Of a stretch of 64,000 bases of DNA, positions 35,855 through 45,146 are shown piece after piece. Below the pieces are notes generated by a model that saw only the letters and a program-made list of their open reading frames with translations, was not told where the DNA came from and made no database searches. The stretch lies in contig NC_016631.1 of NCBI RefSeq assembly GCF_000178955.2, positions 5,084,001 through 5,148,000 of the forward strand, written 5' to 3'. This stretch comes from Granulicella mallensis MP5ACTX8 (GTDB lineage: Bacteria > Acidobacteriota > Terriglobia > Terriglobales > Acidobacteriaceae). The translations under genes were made by a program, and so were the position numbers. The stretch's first letter is position 1, and each line of letters opens with the position of its first letter.

Positions 35855-38800
35855 TCAGCCCTGGACCTTAGACCGATAGACGAGGAAGAAACCGGCAGGC
35901 ACGAGGAAGACGGTGAGGAGAACGGAAAGGGTCAGGCCACCGATCAACGCCTGGGCCAGTGGGGCATACGATTCGCTGCCCTCACCAAGCTTGAGCGCCA
36001 TGGGCAGCAGACCGATGACCGTCGCAAGAGACGTCATCAGAATGGGCCGCAGCCGAACGCGGCAAGAGGTAATGATCGCCTCGCGAACAGCCATTCCCTC
36101 TTTCAACAGATGATGTGCAAACTCCACGATCAGGATGCTGTTGGAAAGCGCTATGCCTGCCAACATGACGACGCCCATGAGAGACATGACATTGAGCGTC
36201 GTCCCCCAGAGAAGAAGAGCGATCAATACGCCGGTGATGCCGGGCGGCAGCGCCAGCAGAATAATGAAGGGATCGAGAAACGACCGGAACTGCGCTACAA
36301 GGATGAGATACAGCAGAAGGATAGAGAGCGTAAGACCGATGGCGAAGCTTCGGAAGGAAGCGTACATGGATTCGACGCTGCCCGTCAGGGTTGCCTCCAT
36401 TCCATGCGGCGTCTGGGTGGTATCGACGATGTGCTGGATCTCTCGCGTGATGTGGCCAAGGTCCTCATGCTCAGGACGCACATAGATATCAATCACCCGC
36501 CGGATCTGCGTGTGATCCAACTCGGTAGGAGCATTGAACTGCTGAATCGTAGCCACCATATCGAGGCGTGTGGGCTGCGTCACATTGACGCCATGCAGCG
36601 GAATCGCCTTGAGGTCATCGATCGATTTGACCTGGCCTTCCTTGTACATGACTGTCAGGAAGTAATTATTACCGCTGTTGGGATCGATCCAGATGCTGGG
36701 AGCGATCATCTGGTTGGAAGTCAGTGCGGTAATAACGTTTGAAACCACCTCTTTTTCCGTAAGGCCCAGTTCGCTGGCGCGAGTGCGATCGATCGACAGC
36801 CGAAGCGAGGGATAGTCGACATCCTGCGGAATATAGACATCGGCGACTCCGTGAATGGCCCGGATTCGCGCAGCGATTCCTTGCGCCACGCTGTAGTCGG
36901 CGTTTATATCGTTGCCGGCGACTCGTACGTCGATGGGGGCAGGTGATCCCATATTCAAAATGCCATCTACAAGACTGCCACTCGAAAAGAACGCTTGCAG
37001 CTCGGGCATCTGGTTAGCAATCTTGCGTTTGACCTCGTCGATGTACTTGAAGCTGCTGATCGTATGATCGGGCTTGAGCGCTACCTGCGTGAAGCCGGTG
37101 TGCATGGCCGAGTTCGGAGAATAAAGCGCCGAGAACCCGGGATCGACGCCTATATTGGAGACGATCATCCCCATATCGTGTTTTGAGACGATGCTGCGAA
37201 TGAGATTTTCGAGGCGCGTGGTCTCCTGCTCGGTATCGTCGAGCCTGGTTCCAGAAGGGGCTTTGAAATTAATGACGAACTGGCCGGCATCCGTTCGGGG
37301 AAAGAAGGAGAGCCCCAACAAAGGAAACAGCAACAGGCTCAGCAAAAATAGAACACCAAAGCCAACCAGCGTAGCGCGTGGCCAATCGAGGACGCGCGCC
37401 ACAAGACGGTCGTAGCGGTGCAGGAGAGCTTCAAAGGCAGCACTAAAGTGTGCGTTGAAGCGCGCGGCAAGGCCGGGTTTGACTGCCGGATCGGCGGGGA
37501 TCATCTCTTCGGTCTCCGCAGATTCGTGAACAACGTCTCCATGAGCGCTCTTGATGAACCGGGCGCAGAAGAGTGGAACAACCGTGAGCGCGACGAAGTA
37601 CGAGGCGAAGAGAGAGATCACGACGGCGAGAGCAAGGGCCGAAAAGAGAAAGCGGCTTACCCCATAAAGCAGCGTCACAGGAAAGAAGACGACGACTGTA
37701 GTGAGAGTGCCGGCGAGTACCGGCAGGGCGACTTCCCTTCCTCCTTTTTCGGCGGCGACCACCGGTGACTCGCCGCCTTCAAGATGCCGAAAGATGTTTT
37801 CCAAGACGACAACGGAGTTATCGATGAGACGCGACAACGCCAGTGCCAAACCGCCCAGGATCATGCTGTTCACCGAACTGCCTGCCAAATGAAGGATGAA
37901 GAAGGTAGTGAGCAGGGACAGGGGAATAGAGAAGAACACGGCGATGGTCGCACGCACGCTTCCAAGAAAGATAAGGATCATCAGGCAGGTGAGAAAAAGG
38001 CCAACCCCTCCCTCATGCAGCAATGTTTCGATGGCGGTCTTTACGAATCGCGACTGATCGAAGACGATCTTGCTTTCCAGAGAAGGCGGGACGTCGTAGA
38101 GCTTCTTGAGCGTCGTCTGTACGCCGTTGACGATAGCGATCGTATTGGAGTCTCCGCCTTGCTTGAAGATGGGCAGATAGACGGCACGCAGGCCATCGAC
38201 ATGCACGATGTTGTACTGCAAACCGAACGAGTCTTTGGCCACGGCCACATCGCCCACACGGACCGGCGATTGACCGACCATCTTGATCGGAACCTGCGCG
38301 ATGTCGTCAGGCCCCTTCAACATGGAGTTCGTATAGATGTTGTAGTCATAACGACCGATCTGCACATCGCCCGCGGGCAGAATCACATTGGCATCGTTGA
38401 CCGACCGCACGACATCCATCGGGCTAAGCTGGTTCGCCTCCAGCTTGTAAGGATCGGTATACAGCATGATCTGACGCCAGCGGCCGCCAAAGGGCTGCGG
38501 CACGGACGCACCGGGCACACCGGCCAACTGGTTGCGTACAAAGTTCTGCCCAATGTCTTTGAGCGTGCTCTCGTTCAGCCCAGCGCCACTCAGCGTCACC
38601 AGAGCAACGGGAAGACTCGAAGCGTCCTGCTTGAGAACGATTGGGGGATAGGTGCCGGGCGGCATATCCTTCATATCGCTCATGGCAAGCGTAGAGATGG
38701 ACGCCGCCGCTGCATCGGGATCGGTGCCGGCACGGAAGTAAACCTTGACGAGACTTACACCCGGCAGCGAACGCGACTCCATGTGATCGATGCCGCTGGC

Positions 38801-39013
38801 GAGTGTGAACTGGCGCTCCAGATGATAGGTAATGTTGGTCTCGATCTGCTGCGGAGGCATGCCGGAGTAGAAGGTAGCCACCGCGACAACCGGCAGATTG
38901 ATCGGCGGGAACATATCCACCGCCATGCTGCCCGTGCTGACCGTGCCGAGGATCATCACCACAAGGCACAGAACAACGATCAGATATGGGTTCTTTATCG
39001 CAAATCCCGACAT
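35855..39013 (-). CDS. RND efflux pump inner-membrane permease (HAE1/AcrB-like)
   Basis: 1052 residues, the usual size of AcrB-type pumps. Starts FAIKNPYLIVVLCLVVMILG (TM1); two large periplasmic loops follow TM1 and TM7. The TM4 proton-relay region reads RLIDNSVVVLENIFRH, that is Asp-Asn where AcrB has Asp407-Asp408; the Asp-Asn version is common in other RND pumps. The C-terminal half repeats the pattern (GVVMLAGIALSNSILIVEF). The family exports drugs, dyes or other toxic compounds with proton motive force. It is the last gene of a TolC-adaptor-pump operon with a two-component system divergent upstream. Substrate is unknown. Confidence 0.93.
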   Translation of the reverse strand: MSGFAIKNPYLIVVLCLVVMILGTVSTGSMAVDMFPPINLPVVAVATFYSGMPPQQIETNITYHLERQFTLASGIDHMESRSLPGVSLVKVYFRAGTDPDAAAASISTLAMSDMKDMPPGTYPPIVLKQDASSLPVALVTLSGAGLNESTLKDIGQNFVRNQLAGVPGASVPQPFGGRWRQIMLYTDPYKLEANQLSPMDVVRSVNDANVILPAGDVQIGRYDYNIYTNSMLKGPDDIAQVPIKMVGQSPVRVGDVAVAKDSFGLQYNIVHVDGLRAVYLPIFKQGGDSNTIAIVNGVQTTLKKLYDVPPSLESKIVFDQSRFVKTAIETLLHEGGVGLFLTCLMILIFLGSVRATIAVFFSIPLSLLTTFFILHLAGSSVNSMILGGLALALSRLIDNSVVVLENIFRHLEGGESPVVAAEKGGREVALPVLAGTLTTVVVFFPVTLLYGVSRFLFSALALAVVISLFASYFVALTVVPLFCARFIKSAHGDVVHESAETEEMIPADPAVKPGLAARFNAHFSAAFEALLHRYDRLVARVLDWPRATLVGFGVLFLLSLLLFPLLGLSFFPRTDAGQFVINFKAPSGTRLDDTEQETTRLENLIRSIVSKHDMGMIVSNIGVDPGFSALYSPNSAMHTGFTQVALKPDHTISSFKYIDEVKRKIANQMPELQAFFSSGSLVDGILNMGSPAPIDVRVAGNDINADYSVAQGIAARIRAIHGVADVYIPQDVDYPSLRLSIDRTRASELGLTEKEVVSNVITALTSNQMIAPSIWIDPNSGNNYFLTVMYKEGQVKSIDDLKAIPLHGVNVTQPTRLDMVATIQQFNAPTELDHTQIRRVIDIYVRPEHEDLGHITREIQHIVDTTQTPHGMEATLTGSVESMYASFRSFAIGLTLSILLLYLILVAQFRSFLDPFIILLALPPGITGVLIALLLWGTTLNVMSLMGVVMLAGIALSNSILIVEFAHHLLKEGMAVREAIITSCRVRLRPILMTSLATVIGLLPMALKLGEGSESYAPLAQALIGGLTLSVLLTVFLVPAGFFLVYRSKVQG

Positions 39014-39074
39014 AGTTCCGGCTTCCTCGCTCTGGATCGGTTAGCTGAATGGAGAGCTGAATCGAGTGGACAGT

Positions 39075-40298
39075 TCAGCTACGGCTGGTGCCGTTGGCCT
39101 CGTAGCTCGCGGGATGCGCGTCTACCTTTTCTCCGTCGGAGAGTCCGCTATGGCGGCCCACAACCACCTGGTCACCGCTGCTCAGACCGGAGAGTATCTC
39201 GACACGCGTGGGTGTCTGCAGACCCACTGTGACGCTCACCAGATGCAGCTCGTTTCCGCGAACGACATAGGCATGCTGCACGCTGCTGCCAAGGCCATCG
39301 ATCGCATCTACAGGAACGCTAAGCACATTGGGATGATCGGCGAGATGTAGATGGACCTCCGCATACATACCGGGAACGAGCTTGCCGTCTGGATTCGGCA
39401 CGTCAACCTCGGTCTCCATCGTGCGGGTCGAAGCCTGCAAGGAGTCGGCATAGCGTGTGATCTTGCCCTTGATGGTTCGGCCCAAGGTAACGACATTCAC
39501 ATCGACCGGTTGCCCGTCATGAATCTCGGCAACTGCGTTCACTGGTACAGGCAGCATCAGGCGAAGAAGGCTGTTCTCTGCCAGTCGCACCACCGGCATG
39601 GCCTGGGTCTGTGACGAGATGCCTGCCTGGATCATGGAGCCGGTATTGGCATAGCGCTTGGTGATGACCCCGGCAAAAGGAGCGCGGATGCTCGCATACT
39701 GAAGCATCGCATTCGTGCGAGAGAGCTCGGATTCAGCCTGCGACTTTGTCTGCAGAGCTGCATTGAGCGCCGACTGCGCACCGGCAAGCTGCGCGGCAGC
39801 CTCAAGGTCACGCGACTGCGCGACATCTACTTCCTGCCGCGGAACCAGGCCAGGCTCTCTGGTTAGAACATCCTGAATTCGCTGGAAAGAGAGATGCGTG
39901 ATGTTCGCTTCAGCCTGGGCTCGCTGAATCGCTCCCCTTGCTGTAACGACGTTCGCCTGTGCCGCAGCGACACCGGCGTTCGCCTTTGCCATTTCGTCCT
40001 GTAGTTCGGGGACCTCGAGAGTGGCAAGCAGATCGCCCTGCCGAACGTGGTCGCCGATATCGACGCGAATGTTTTTGACATAGCCCGCCACCTTGGCCAT
40101 CACGTCGACATCCTGGTAAGGCACAAACTCGGCCGTCAGGACCAGGTCGTTGGTCAGCGTCGCCGGAGCGACGGAGGCAACGGGAACGCCTGGCACATCG
40201 AGAGCAGCAACAGGAGTGGCCTGATGGCAAGAGGTCAACAGGCATGCGGCACCTGTAGTCAGCGTGACGAGCGCCAGCAGTCGTCGGCAAAGAGCCAT
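39075..40298 (-). CDS. RND efflux periplasmic adaptor lipoprotein (membrane fusion protein)
   Basis: 407 residues with lipobox LTSC (Cys24), anchoring it in the inner membrane. Adaptor order is visible: barrel-sandwich start VDVMAKVAGYVKNIRVDIGDHVRQGDLLATLE (a lipoyl-like half), a coiled-coil hairpin at about 95-190 rich in Ala/Glu/Gln, the second lipoyl half (YASIRAPFAGVITKR), and a beta-barrel with LVPGMYAEVHL. It connects the pump encoded downstream to the TolC protein encoded 14 bases upstream. All three genes share direction with short gaps, so they form one operon. Confidence 0.93.
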   Translation of the reverse strand: MALCRRLLALVTLTTGAACLLTSCHQATPVAALDVPGVPVASVAPATLTNDLVLTAEFVPYQDVDVMAKVAGYVKNIRVDIGDHVRQGDLLATLEVPELQDEMAKANAGVAAAQANVVTARGAIQRAQAEANITHLSFQRIQDVLTREPGLVPRQEVDVAQSRDLEAAAQLAGAQSALNAALQTKSQAESELSRTNAMLQYASIRAPFAGVITKRYANTGSMIQAGISSQTQAMPVVRLAENSLLRLMLPVPVNAVAEIHDGQPVDVNVVTLGRTIKGKITRYADSLQASTRTMETEVDVPNPDGKLVPGMYAEVHLHLADHPNVLSVPVDAIDGLGSSVQHAYVVRGNELHLVSVTVGLQTPTRVEILSGLSSGDQVVVGRHSGLSDGEKVDAHPASYEANGTSRS

Positions 40299-40312
40299 GT
40301 CGAGAGGTCCTT

Positions 40313-41641
40313 TCAGTTCAAGAGGCCGGCCGCGTAATCCAACTCGGCGCGACGGGCGAGATAGCTGTAGTTGGAGTCGGCCGCATCGATCTCGGCGGAG
40401 GTTTCGTTCAACTGCGCTTCGTTGAGCTCCACAATGCTGCCCAATCCGGCACCATAGCGAGCCTGTGCCAGACGCAGAGCTTCCTTACTCTGGGCTACGA
40501 GCCGTGCGGAGACATCGAGGCTGCGAAAGGCTTCGTTGGCGCGATACCAGCCGTCCCTCACCTGCTCGTTGACTTCGAGCTTTACCTCGTCGGCATCGCG
40601 TGCACGCGCATTGGCCTCAAGCTCGGCCTCGCTACGGCGAGCCGCAAAGAGGCCTCCGTTGAAGACCGGAATGTTGAGATTGAAGCCCGCTGCAGCGTAG
40701 TTATCGTGCAGGGTATGGTCGCGGAACGGCACCTCCCCGGCAGATCCCACCGCGCTGAGCGTGGGATAGCTCAACCGTTTCTCCGAGAGTGCAAACTGGA
40801 CCGCGGCACGCTGCTGGGCTTGCGCTGCGTTGAGGTCGGCGCGTTGCGTGTCTGCGAGAGAGAGGAACGAAGCAGGATCGGGAGCGAGCGACGCAGGCAG
40901 GTCTACCTCTTCCAGAGGGGCAACGACAGGCTGTTGCTGTCCCATCGCACTTGCCAGATGAGCGCGTTGCTGTTCGACAGTGCTTTCGGCCCGCACGACT
41001 GCCAACTCCGCTTCACTTTGGAGGACAGCCGCAAAGTTCACATCAAGGGTCGAACGAAGTTCGCTTTGAGCCAGTGCTCTGATCTGTCGTGAGATCAGTT
41101 TGCGATTGTCGAGCGCCTCGCGTGCTGCATGCAGCACGGCCTCTGCGCCGAGCACCTCGAAGTACGCCTCGCGGACATTCAACCGCACCTGTGCTGTAGT
41201 CAGCGTTGCAAGGTCACGCTGTGCTTCTGCGGACGATCGCGAGCTGGCAATCAACGCACTGGTTCTGCCGAAATCCGTAATCAGTTGGACGAGGCTTCCA
41301 CCGTAGGCAAAGCGGTCGGAGATCGACGAAGTAGTGATTGCGCCTGCTGCCGTCGAGGTGCCTGTATCGGCGACTCGAACACCCGTGGCGTTGAATCCAA
41401 CCGTGGGCAGAAGAGCGGAGCGGGCCTGGCGGATTCGTTCCGCAGAAGCACGCGCTCGCAGTTGAGCAGCAAGCATCCGGGGCTGATTGGCGAGAGCGAT
41501 CGATTCTGCCTGCCCGAGTGTAAGCGGCGGAGCAGCAACCACGGGAGCTGGCTGCTGTGCATGCCCTATCGCGAAGAGGAAGCAGAGGAAAATTGTGGTG
41601 GCACTCTTCAACAGAGTGTCACCCTGTTTTGCAATAGGCAT
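40313..41641 (-). CDS. TolC-family outer-membrane efflux protein
   Basis: 442 residues with a signal peptide (TIFLCFLFAIGHAQQ). Two repeated coiled-coil/beta halves typical of outer-membrane efflux proteins are present: LTLGQAESIALANQPRMLAAQL near the start and ADLNAAQAQQRAAVQFALSEKRLSYPTLSAVG in the second half, with LRLAQARYGAGLGSIVELNEAQL near the end. Trimers form the exit duct for the adaptor and pump encoded downstream. A TTG 9 codons further in is an alternative start. Confidence 0.93.
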   Translation of the reverse strand: MPIAKQGDTLLKSATTIFLCFLFAIGHAQQPAPVVAAPPLTLGQAESIALANQPRMLAAQLRARASAERIRQARSALLPTVGFNATGVRVADTGTSTAAGAITTSSISDRFAYGGSLVQLITDFGRTSALIASSRSSAEAQRDLATLTTAQVRLNVREAYFEVLGAEAVLHAAREALDNRKLISRQIRALAQSELRSTLDVNFAAVLQSEAELAVVRAESTVEQQRAHLASAMGQQQPVVAPLEEVDLPASLAPDPASFLSLADTQRADLNAAQAQQRAAVQFALSEKRLSYPTLSAVGSAGEVPFRDHTLHDNYAAAGFNLNIPVFNGGLFAARRSEAELEANARARDADEVKLEVNEQVRDGWYRANEAFRSLDVSARLVAQSKEALRLAQARYGAGLGSIVELNEAQLNETSAEIDAADSNYSYLARRAELDYAAGLLN

Positions 41642-41706
41642 CAGGACAAAACCTTTTCGGCAGTAAGTCTCCAGATTCGTTGAAACGCAAGCTCTGCGAT
41701 AGCGGC

Positions 41707-42498
41707 CTAGCGCGTGGCTACTACCTGGTCTTGCGACAGAACCTCCAGTAAAGCCGTGCTGTTCTTCCAGACTTTGGGCGCGACACGGTTGGAGGTCAGC
41801 ACGAGGGTCGAAGGCTCCCCAGTCTTTCCGGTCTGCTGCAGCCTGGTGCCTGTGAAGCCGTACAAACCGCAGGCGGACGCGGAGTAGATTCCCACCGATA
41901 CTTCCGTGTCACTGCCGTCGCATCCGTTCGGAGCGTTTCCGGAGGCTGCGATGAGATGGGCATACACACCACCGCGCCGATTGTAGCCAACGATATCTCC
42001 GTCCTGCGAGACGACCTCTGATTGCGAGGGAGTCAACACGTCGCCGCCAATCTGCGTGACGGTGGCCAGCGTGTCGTCAGTGCCTGTCGATTCTCTTGCG
42101 CCCCAGGAGGTGACAGGATCCGCGATGGCCCGAACGTACACATTCAGGGGGAAAGTGGCGGAGTTTGAGCTGATGGTGTCGAATCGAATCGAAAGGCTCG
42201 ACTGCTTTTGCACGGCATAGGGTGTTTTATCTAAAGCAAAAGCATTAGCGGCAATTACGTGCCCTGTAACCTCAGCACCGGCAGGCAGGACTTTCCCGTC
42301 GGAGAGCGCAACGCTCTGAGTCGTTCTGGCATGCACCACGTCGCCTGCATGTGCATGGTTGGCGTCCAAACCACTTTTGAAAACGATAGGCAGCGTCGTC
42401 TTTGGAGACAACGTTCCCGACGTTGCTGCATGGCCGGTCTGTGCAATCAACACAGGGGTGAAGCAAAGGGAGGCTGCGATTAGAAAATGAAGTTTCAT
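41707..42498 (-). CDS. Secreted protein of unknown function leading the efflux operon
   Basis: 263 residues with a clear signal peptide (FLIAASLCFTPVLIAQ). I do not recognise a named family. Residues about 35-90 (LDANHAHAGDVVHARTTQSV, LSDGKVLPAGAEVTGHV) look like a small beta-barrel of the kind found in periplasmic scaffold or TrbI-like proteins. The C-terminal part contains two Cys (NGCDGSD and SACGLYG) that may form a disulfide. It ends 65 bases before the TolC gene, in the same direction, so it is probably the first gene of the efflux operon and might assist its assembly or sense its inducer (inference). Confidence 0.75.
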   Translation of the reverse strand: MKLHFLIAASLCFTPVLIAQTGHAATSGTLSPKTTLPIVFKSGLDANHAHAGDVVHARTTQSVALSDGKVLPAGAEVTGHVIAANAFALDKTPYAVQKQSSLSIRFDTISSNSATFPLNVYVRAIADPVTSWGARESTGTDDTLATVTQIGGDVLTPSQSEVVSQDGDIVGYNRRGGVYAHLIAASGNAPNGCDGSDTEVSVGIYSASACGLYGFTGTRLQQTGKTGEPSTLVLTSNRVAPKVWKNSTALLEVLSQDQVVATR

Positions 42499-42544
42499 AG
42501 GTCAACTCCGTCCTTTCAACACCCTGAGTTGACCACGCAATCCC

Positions 42545-42572
42545 CTTACATCCTGCTTACAACTCCCTGACA
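42545..42572. promoter_or_regulatory. Three direct repeats at 11-bp spacing, probable response-regulator box
   Basis: CTTACA at 42545, CTTACA at 42556 and CTGACA at 42567 start exactly 11 bases apart. OmpR/PhoB-type response regulators bind direct repeats of this period. The site sits between the efflux operon (left, minus) and the response-regulator gene (right, plus), so the regulator at 42624 probably controls both (inference). Confidence 0.6.
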
Positions 42573-42623
42573 TTTCGTGCCATCTACTTGCTCCTGAGAG
42601 ATGGGTAAGACATCATCGTCATA

Positions 42624-43331
42624 GTGGAGAAAGACCTGACAACGCGGCGCGTCCTGGTAGTTGAAGACGACAGGAAGATGGCGGATGCGCTCGTCAGCGG
42701 CATCAAGGCAGCCGGATATGACGTCAGCGTGGCACGCACGGGAGAAGAGGGATTTTTTCTGGTGCATAAGCTCTTCCCCCATCTCCTGGTGCTGGACCTG
42801 CATCTTCCTCAGCGCAACGGTCTCGAGATCCTGCAGCAGATTCGCGCGCAGGCACTGGATATTCGCATCCTGATCCTTACGTCCAACAACACTCCCGAGG
42901 ACCGGGTAACAGGCCTGAATGCGGGCGCGGACGATTATCTCGGCAAACCTTTTTCATTCCCTGAACTACTCGCCCGCATCGGTTCCCTTCTGCGTCGTAT
43001 GCCGCTTCCCGCATCGGCTGGACTGTTGCGCATCGCCGATCTTGCCCTGGACACCGAGAGCCGCACGGCCAGCAGATCGGAGGTCCGCCTCGACCTCACT
43101 ACTCGCGAGTTCGACCTGTTGCTTTATCTGGCGGAAAATCGCGGACGCGCCGTGTCGCGAGAGATGTTGGCGAAGGATGTGTGGAAGGAAAATTCAAGAT
43201 TTACACCACTCGACAACGTCATCGACGTGCAAATGACCCGGCTGCGCCGCAAGGTGGATGACCCGTTCACGACCAAGCTCCTGCATACCATTCGCGGCGT
43301 GGGTTTCATTCTGCGGGAGCCCAAGCCATGA
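42624..43331 (+). CDS. OmpR-family response regulator
   Basis: 235 residues from a GTG start. Receiver domain with acidic pair VVEDD (residues 14-16), phospho-acceptor Asp58 in LLVLDLHLP, and Lys108 in DDYLGKPF. The C-terminal winged helix ends with VIDVQMTRLRRKVDD and TIRGVGFIL. The stop overlaps the histidine-kinase start (ATGA at 43328), so the two are translationally coupled. It is divergent from the RND efflux operon across 125 bp containing the repeats at 42545-42572, which suggests control of efflux and autoregulation. Confidence 0.93.
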   Translation: MEKDLTTRRVLVVEDDRKMADALVSGIKAAGYDVSVARTGEEGFFLVHKLFPHLLVLDLHLPQRNGLEILQQIRAQALDIRILILTSNNTPEDRVTGLNAGADDYLGKPFSFPELLARIGSLLRRMPLPASAGLLRIADLALDTESRTASRSEVRLDLTTREFDLLLYLAENRGRAVSREMLAKDVWKENSRFTPLDNVIDVQMTRLRRKVDDPFTTKLLHTIRGVGFILREPKP

Positions 43332-44764
43332 AGATGCTGGCCTCCAGCCCTATTCGGACACGGCTTACCGTGTGGTACGTCGCCCTTCTGGCAGCGATTC
43401 TCGTGGTCTACATCTCGGTCGTATTTATCTTCCAGTACGGGTTGCTGGAACACCAGATGTTTCACGATGAGGTCCAGGATGTCGAGACCGTAGAAGGTCT
43501 GCTGTTCTTCGACGCGCAGGGACAGCTCCACCTGCAGCAGGACTACTACTCGCATCCCCGCTCGCACCTGCTGGTAGATCGGTTGATGGAGGTCCGCGAT
43601 CTGTCCGGTGTCGTGCTTTATCGGACCGATACCCTGAATGGTCTTTCGCTCGGCGGTCCCTCCCGGCCTAATGAAGGAGGAAATGGGTTCGACGAACGCG
43701 CCATCAAACTCGCCGATGGAACGCATGTGCTGGTCATCAGCCACCTGCATCCTATCGGAGGGAGACAGGTGCTCATCCGGCTGGGGTACAGCCTGGTGCC
43801 TCTCCGCGACCGGATGTTTCAGTTCTTCCTGCTCCTGCTGGTGGCCATGCCGGTCGGCCTGGTGATCGCGGGATTCGCGGGCTATAGCATCGCCAAACGT
43901 GCGTTCCTTCCGCTGGACCTGATGGCCGCACGCGCGGAGCAGATCACGGCCAGCAATCTGCAGGAGCGCGTCGTCGTCGAGAACGAGCACGATGAACTCG
44001 GCCACATGGCGAGAGTCCTCAATCACCTGCTGCAACGCTTAGAACAGGCCTTCGCTCAGCTACAGCGGTTCACGGCAAATGCGGCCCACGAACTCAGAAC
44101 ACCTCTAGCTTCTCTTCGCGCTGCCGGAGAGATTGCGCTACAGGAAGCTGAGGATCAAGAAGGCTATCGCGAAGCCATCAGCAGCATGCTTGAAGAGACG
44201 GTTCGTCTCGATCAGACGATCGATGGGCTGCTGATGCTTTCGAAGGCTGAAGCCGCACAGCTTGAGGCGATGGACGAGTTTCTTCTGCCTGATCTTGTAG
44301 ACGAGATTCTATTGCTGCTGGAGGTCGTTACCGACGAGAAGCAGATGATCGTGGAGCAGGAGCAGGATGACCATGCACGACAGGTCATCTTCGCGGACCG
44401 CAGCCTGGTGCGGGTGGCGTTGTTGAATGTATTGCATAACGCGGTAAAGTTCTCGGGCGTTGGTTCCACGCTCCGCATTCGCTATTCGCGGGTGCAGTCG
44501 TCTGCTGTTGAGATGGAGCGGGTGTGCATTCATGATTCCGGTCCCGGCATCTCTGCGGGGGAGCATCAACGAGTGTTCGAGAGGTTCTTTACCGGGAAAT
44601 CGAAGAGGGTATCTCCGAATAGCGGGGCGGGGCTTGGGCTTTCTATCGCCAGGCTTGCGGTGGAGCGGAATGGCGGGAAGATCTTCTTCGATGAGGCTGT
44701 TGCGAGTGGGGCGCGTTGTTGTGTGGATCTGCCGATCATGCGGCAGGCGAAGAAGAGCGTTTAG
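43328..44764 (+). CDS. Sensor histidine kinase (EnvZ/QseC-like layout)
   Basis: 478 residues. TM1 at about 15-38, a periplasmic sensor of about 125 residues, TM2 at about 165-190, HAMP, then the H-box FTANAAHELRTPLASLR (His254). ATP-binding boxes follow: NAVKFSG (N), HDSGPGIS (G1), ERFFTG (F) and GAGLGLSIARL (G2). It should phosphorylate the response regulator encoded just upstream, with which it overlaps by 4 bases. The signal sensed is not readable; the neighbouring pump suggests a toxic compound or envelope stress. Confidence 0.93.
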   Translation: MKMLASSPIRTRLTVWYVALLAAILVVYISVVFIFQYGLLEHQMFHDEVQDVETVEGLLFFDAQGQLHLQQDYYSHPRSHLLVDRLMEVRDLSGVVLYRTDTLNGLSLGGPSRPNEGGNGFDERAIKLADGTHVLVISHLHPIGGRQVLIRLGYSLVPLRDRMFQFFLLLLVAMPVGLVIAGFAGYSIAKRAFLPLDLMAARAEQITASNLQERVVVENEHDELGHMARVLNHLLQRLEQAFAQLQRFTANAAHELRTPLASLRAAGEIALQEAEDQEGYREAISSMLEETVRLDQTIDGLLMLSKAEAAQLEAMDEFLLPDLVDEILLLLEVVTDEKQMIVEQEQDDHARQVIFADRSLVRVALLNVLHNAVKFSGVGSTLRIRYSRVQSSAVEMERVCIHDSGPGISAGEHQRVFERFFTGKSKRVSPNSGAGLGLSIARLAVERNGGKIFFDEAVASGARCCVDLPIMRQAKKSV

Positions 44765-44803
44765 AACGAAGCCAGGATAGATGTTTCATGTTCCCCAACG
44801 AGG

Positions 44804-45028
44804 CGTCATCCTGAGCGTAGCGCCTCGCGCTTTTTTGCGAGGCGCGGAGCCGAAGGACCCCGGGAGACTTTATCTTGCCTATGGTGTCAGGACCTTTTCT
44901 AGCACACAGATCCGAGCTCGAACGCTTGAGGTAGAAAAGGTGCAAGAGATATAGGCAAGATTGCAACCCTCGGGGTCCTTCGACTGCGCAGCTCGCAAAG
45001 TGCGCGAGCTACTTCGCTCAGGATGACG
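44804..45028. repeat. Giant palindromic repeat element, copy 1
   Basis: A 225-bp imperfect palindrome bounded by CGTCATCCTGAGCG and CGCTCAGGATGACG-like ends. Outer arms pair across about 60 bases (GAAGGACCCCG with CGGGGTCCTTC). The inner part pairs again (ATCTTGCCTAT with ATAGGCAAGAT, GACCTTTTCTA with TAGAAAAGGTGC). The left arm has its own small hairpin (GCGCCTCGC / GCGAGGCGC). It matches the copy at 47306-47523 along its length. No protein is encoded. It is likely a dispersed non-autonomous repeat or a transcribed hairpin. Confidence 0.8.
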
Positions 45029-45090
45029 TTTCTGTGGGGGATCGAAGATGTTATGGGTGGCAATCCCTGTATGCCCTCCCCTGAACGTCG

Positions 45091-45105
45091 TTCACACGAT
45101 TTTCA
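45091..45105. promoter_or_regulatory. TTCA repeat at 11-bp spacing before the second response regulator
   Basis: TTCA starts at 45091 and 45102, 11 bases apart, about 45 bases before the response-regulator start. The same motif in the other orientation (CTGAA three times) occurs at 47689-47715 before the TBDR gene. This fits an OmpR-type autoregulatory box, though only two repeats are clear here. Confidence 0.4.
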
Positions 45106-45146
45106 TATTCGTTTGGCAGCTGTGACATAGCTTTAACAGTAGCCCT

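Noticed and set aside
37784..39232. Long plus-strand open frame opposite the RND pump
   Set aside because: The pump gene on the minus strand has full family conservation; the plus frame is charged and repetitive, with no recognisable fold or ribosome binding site.
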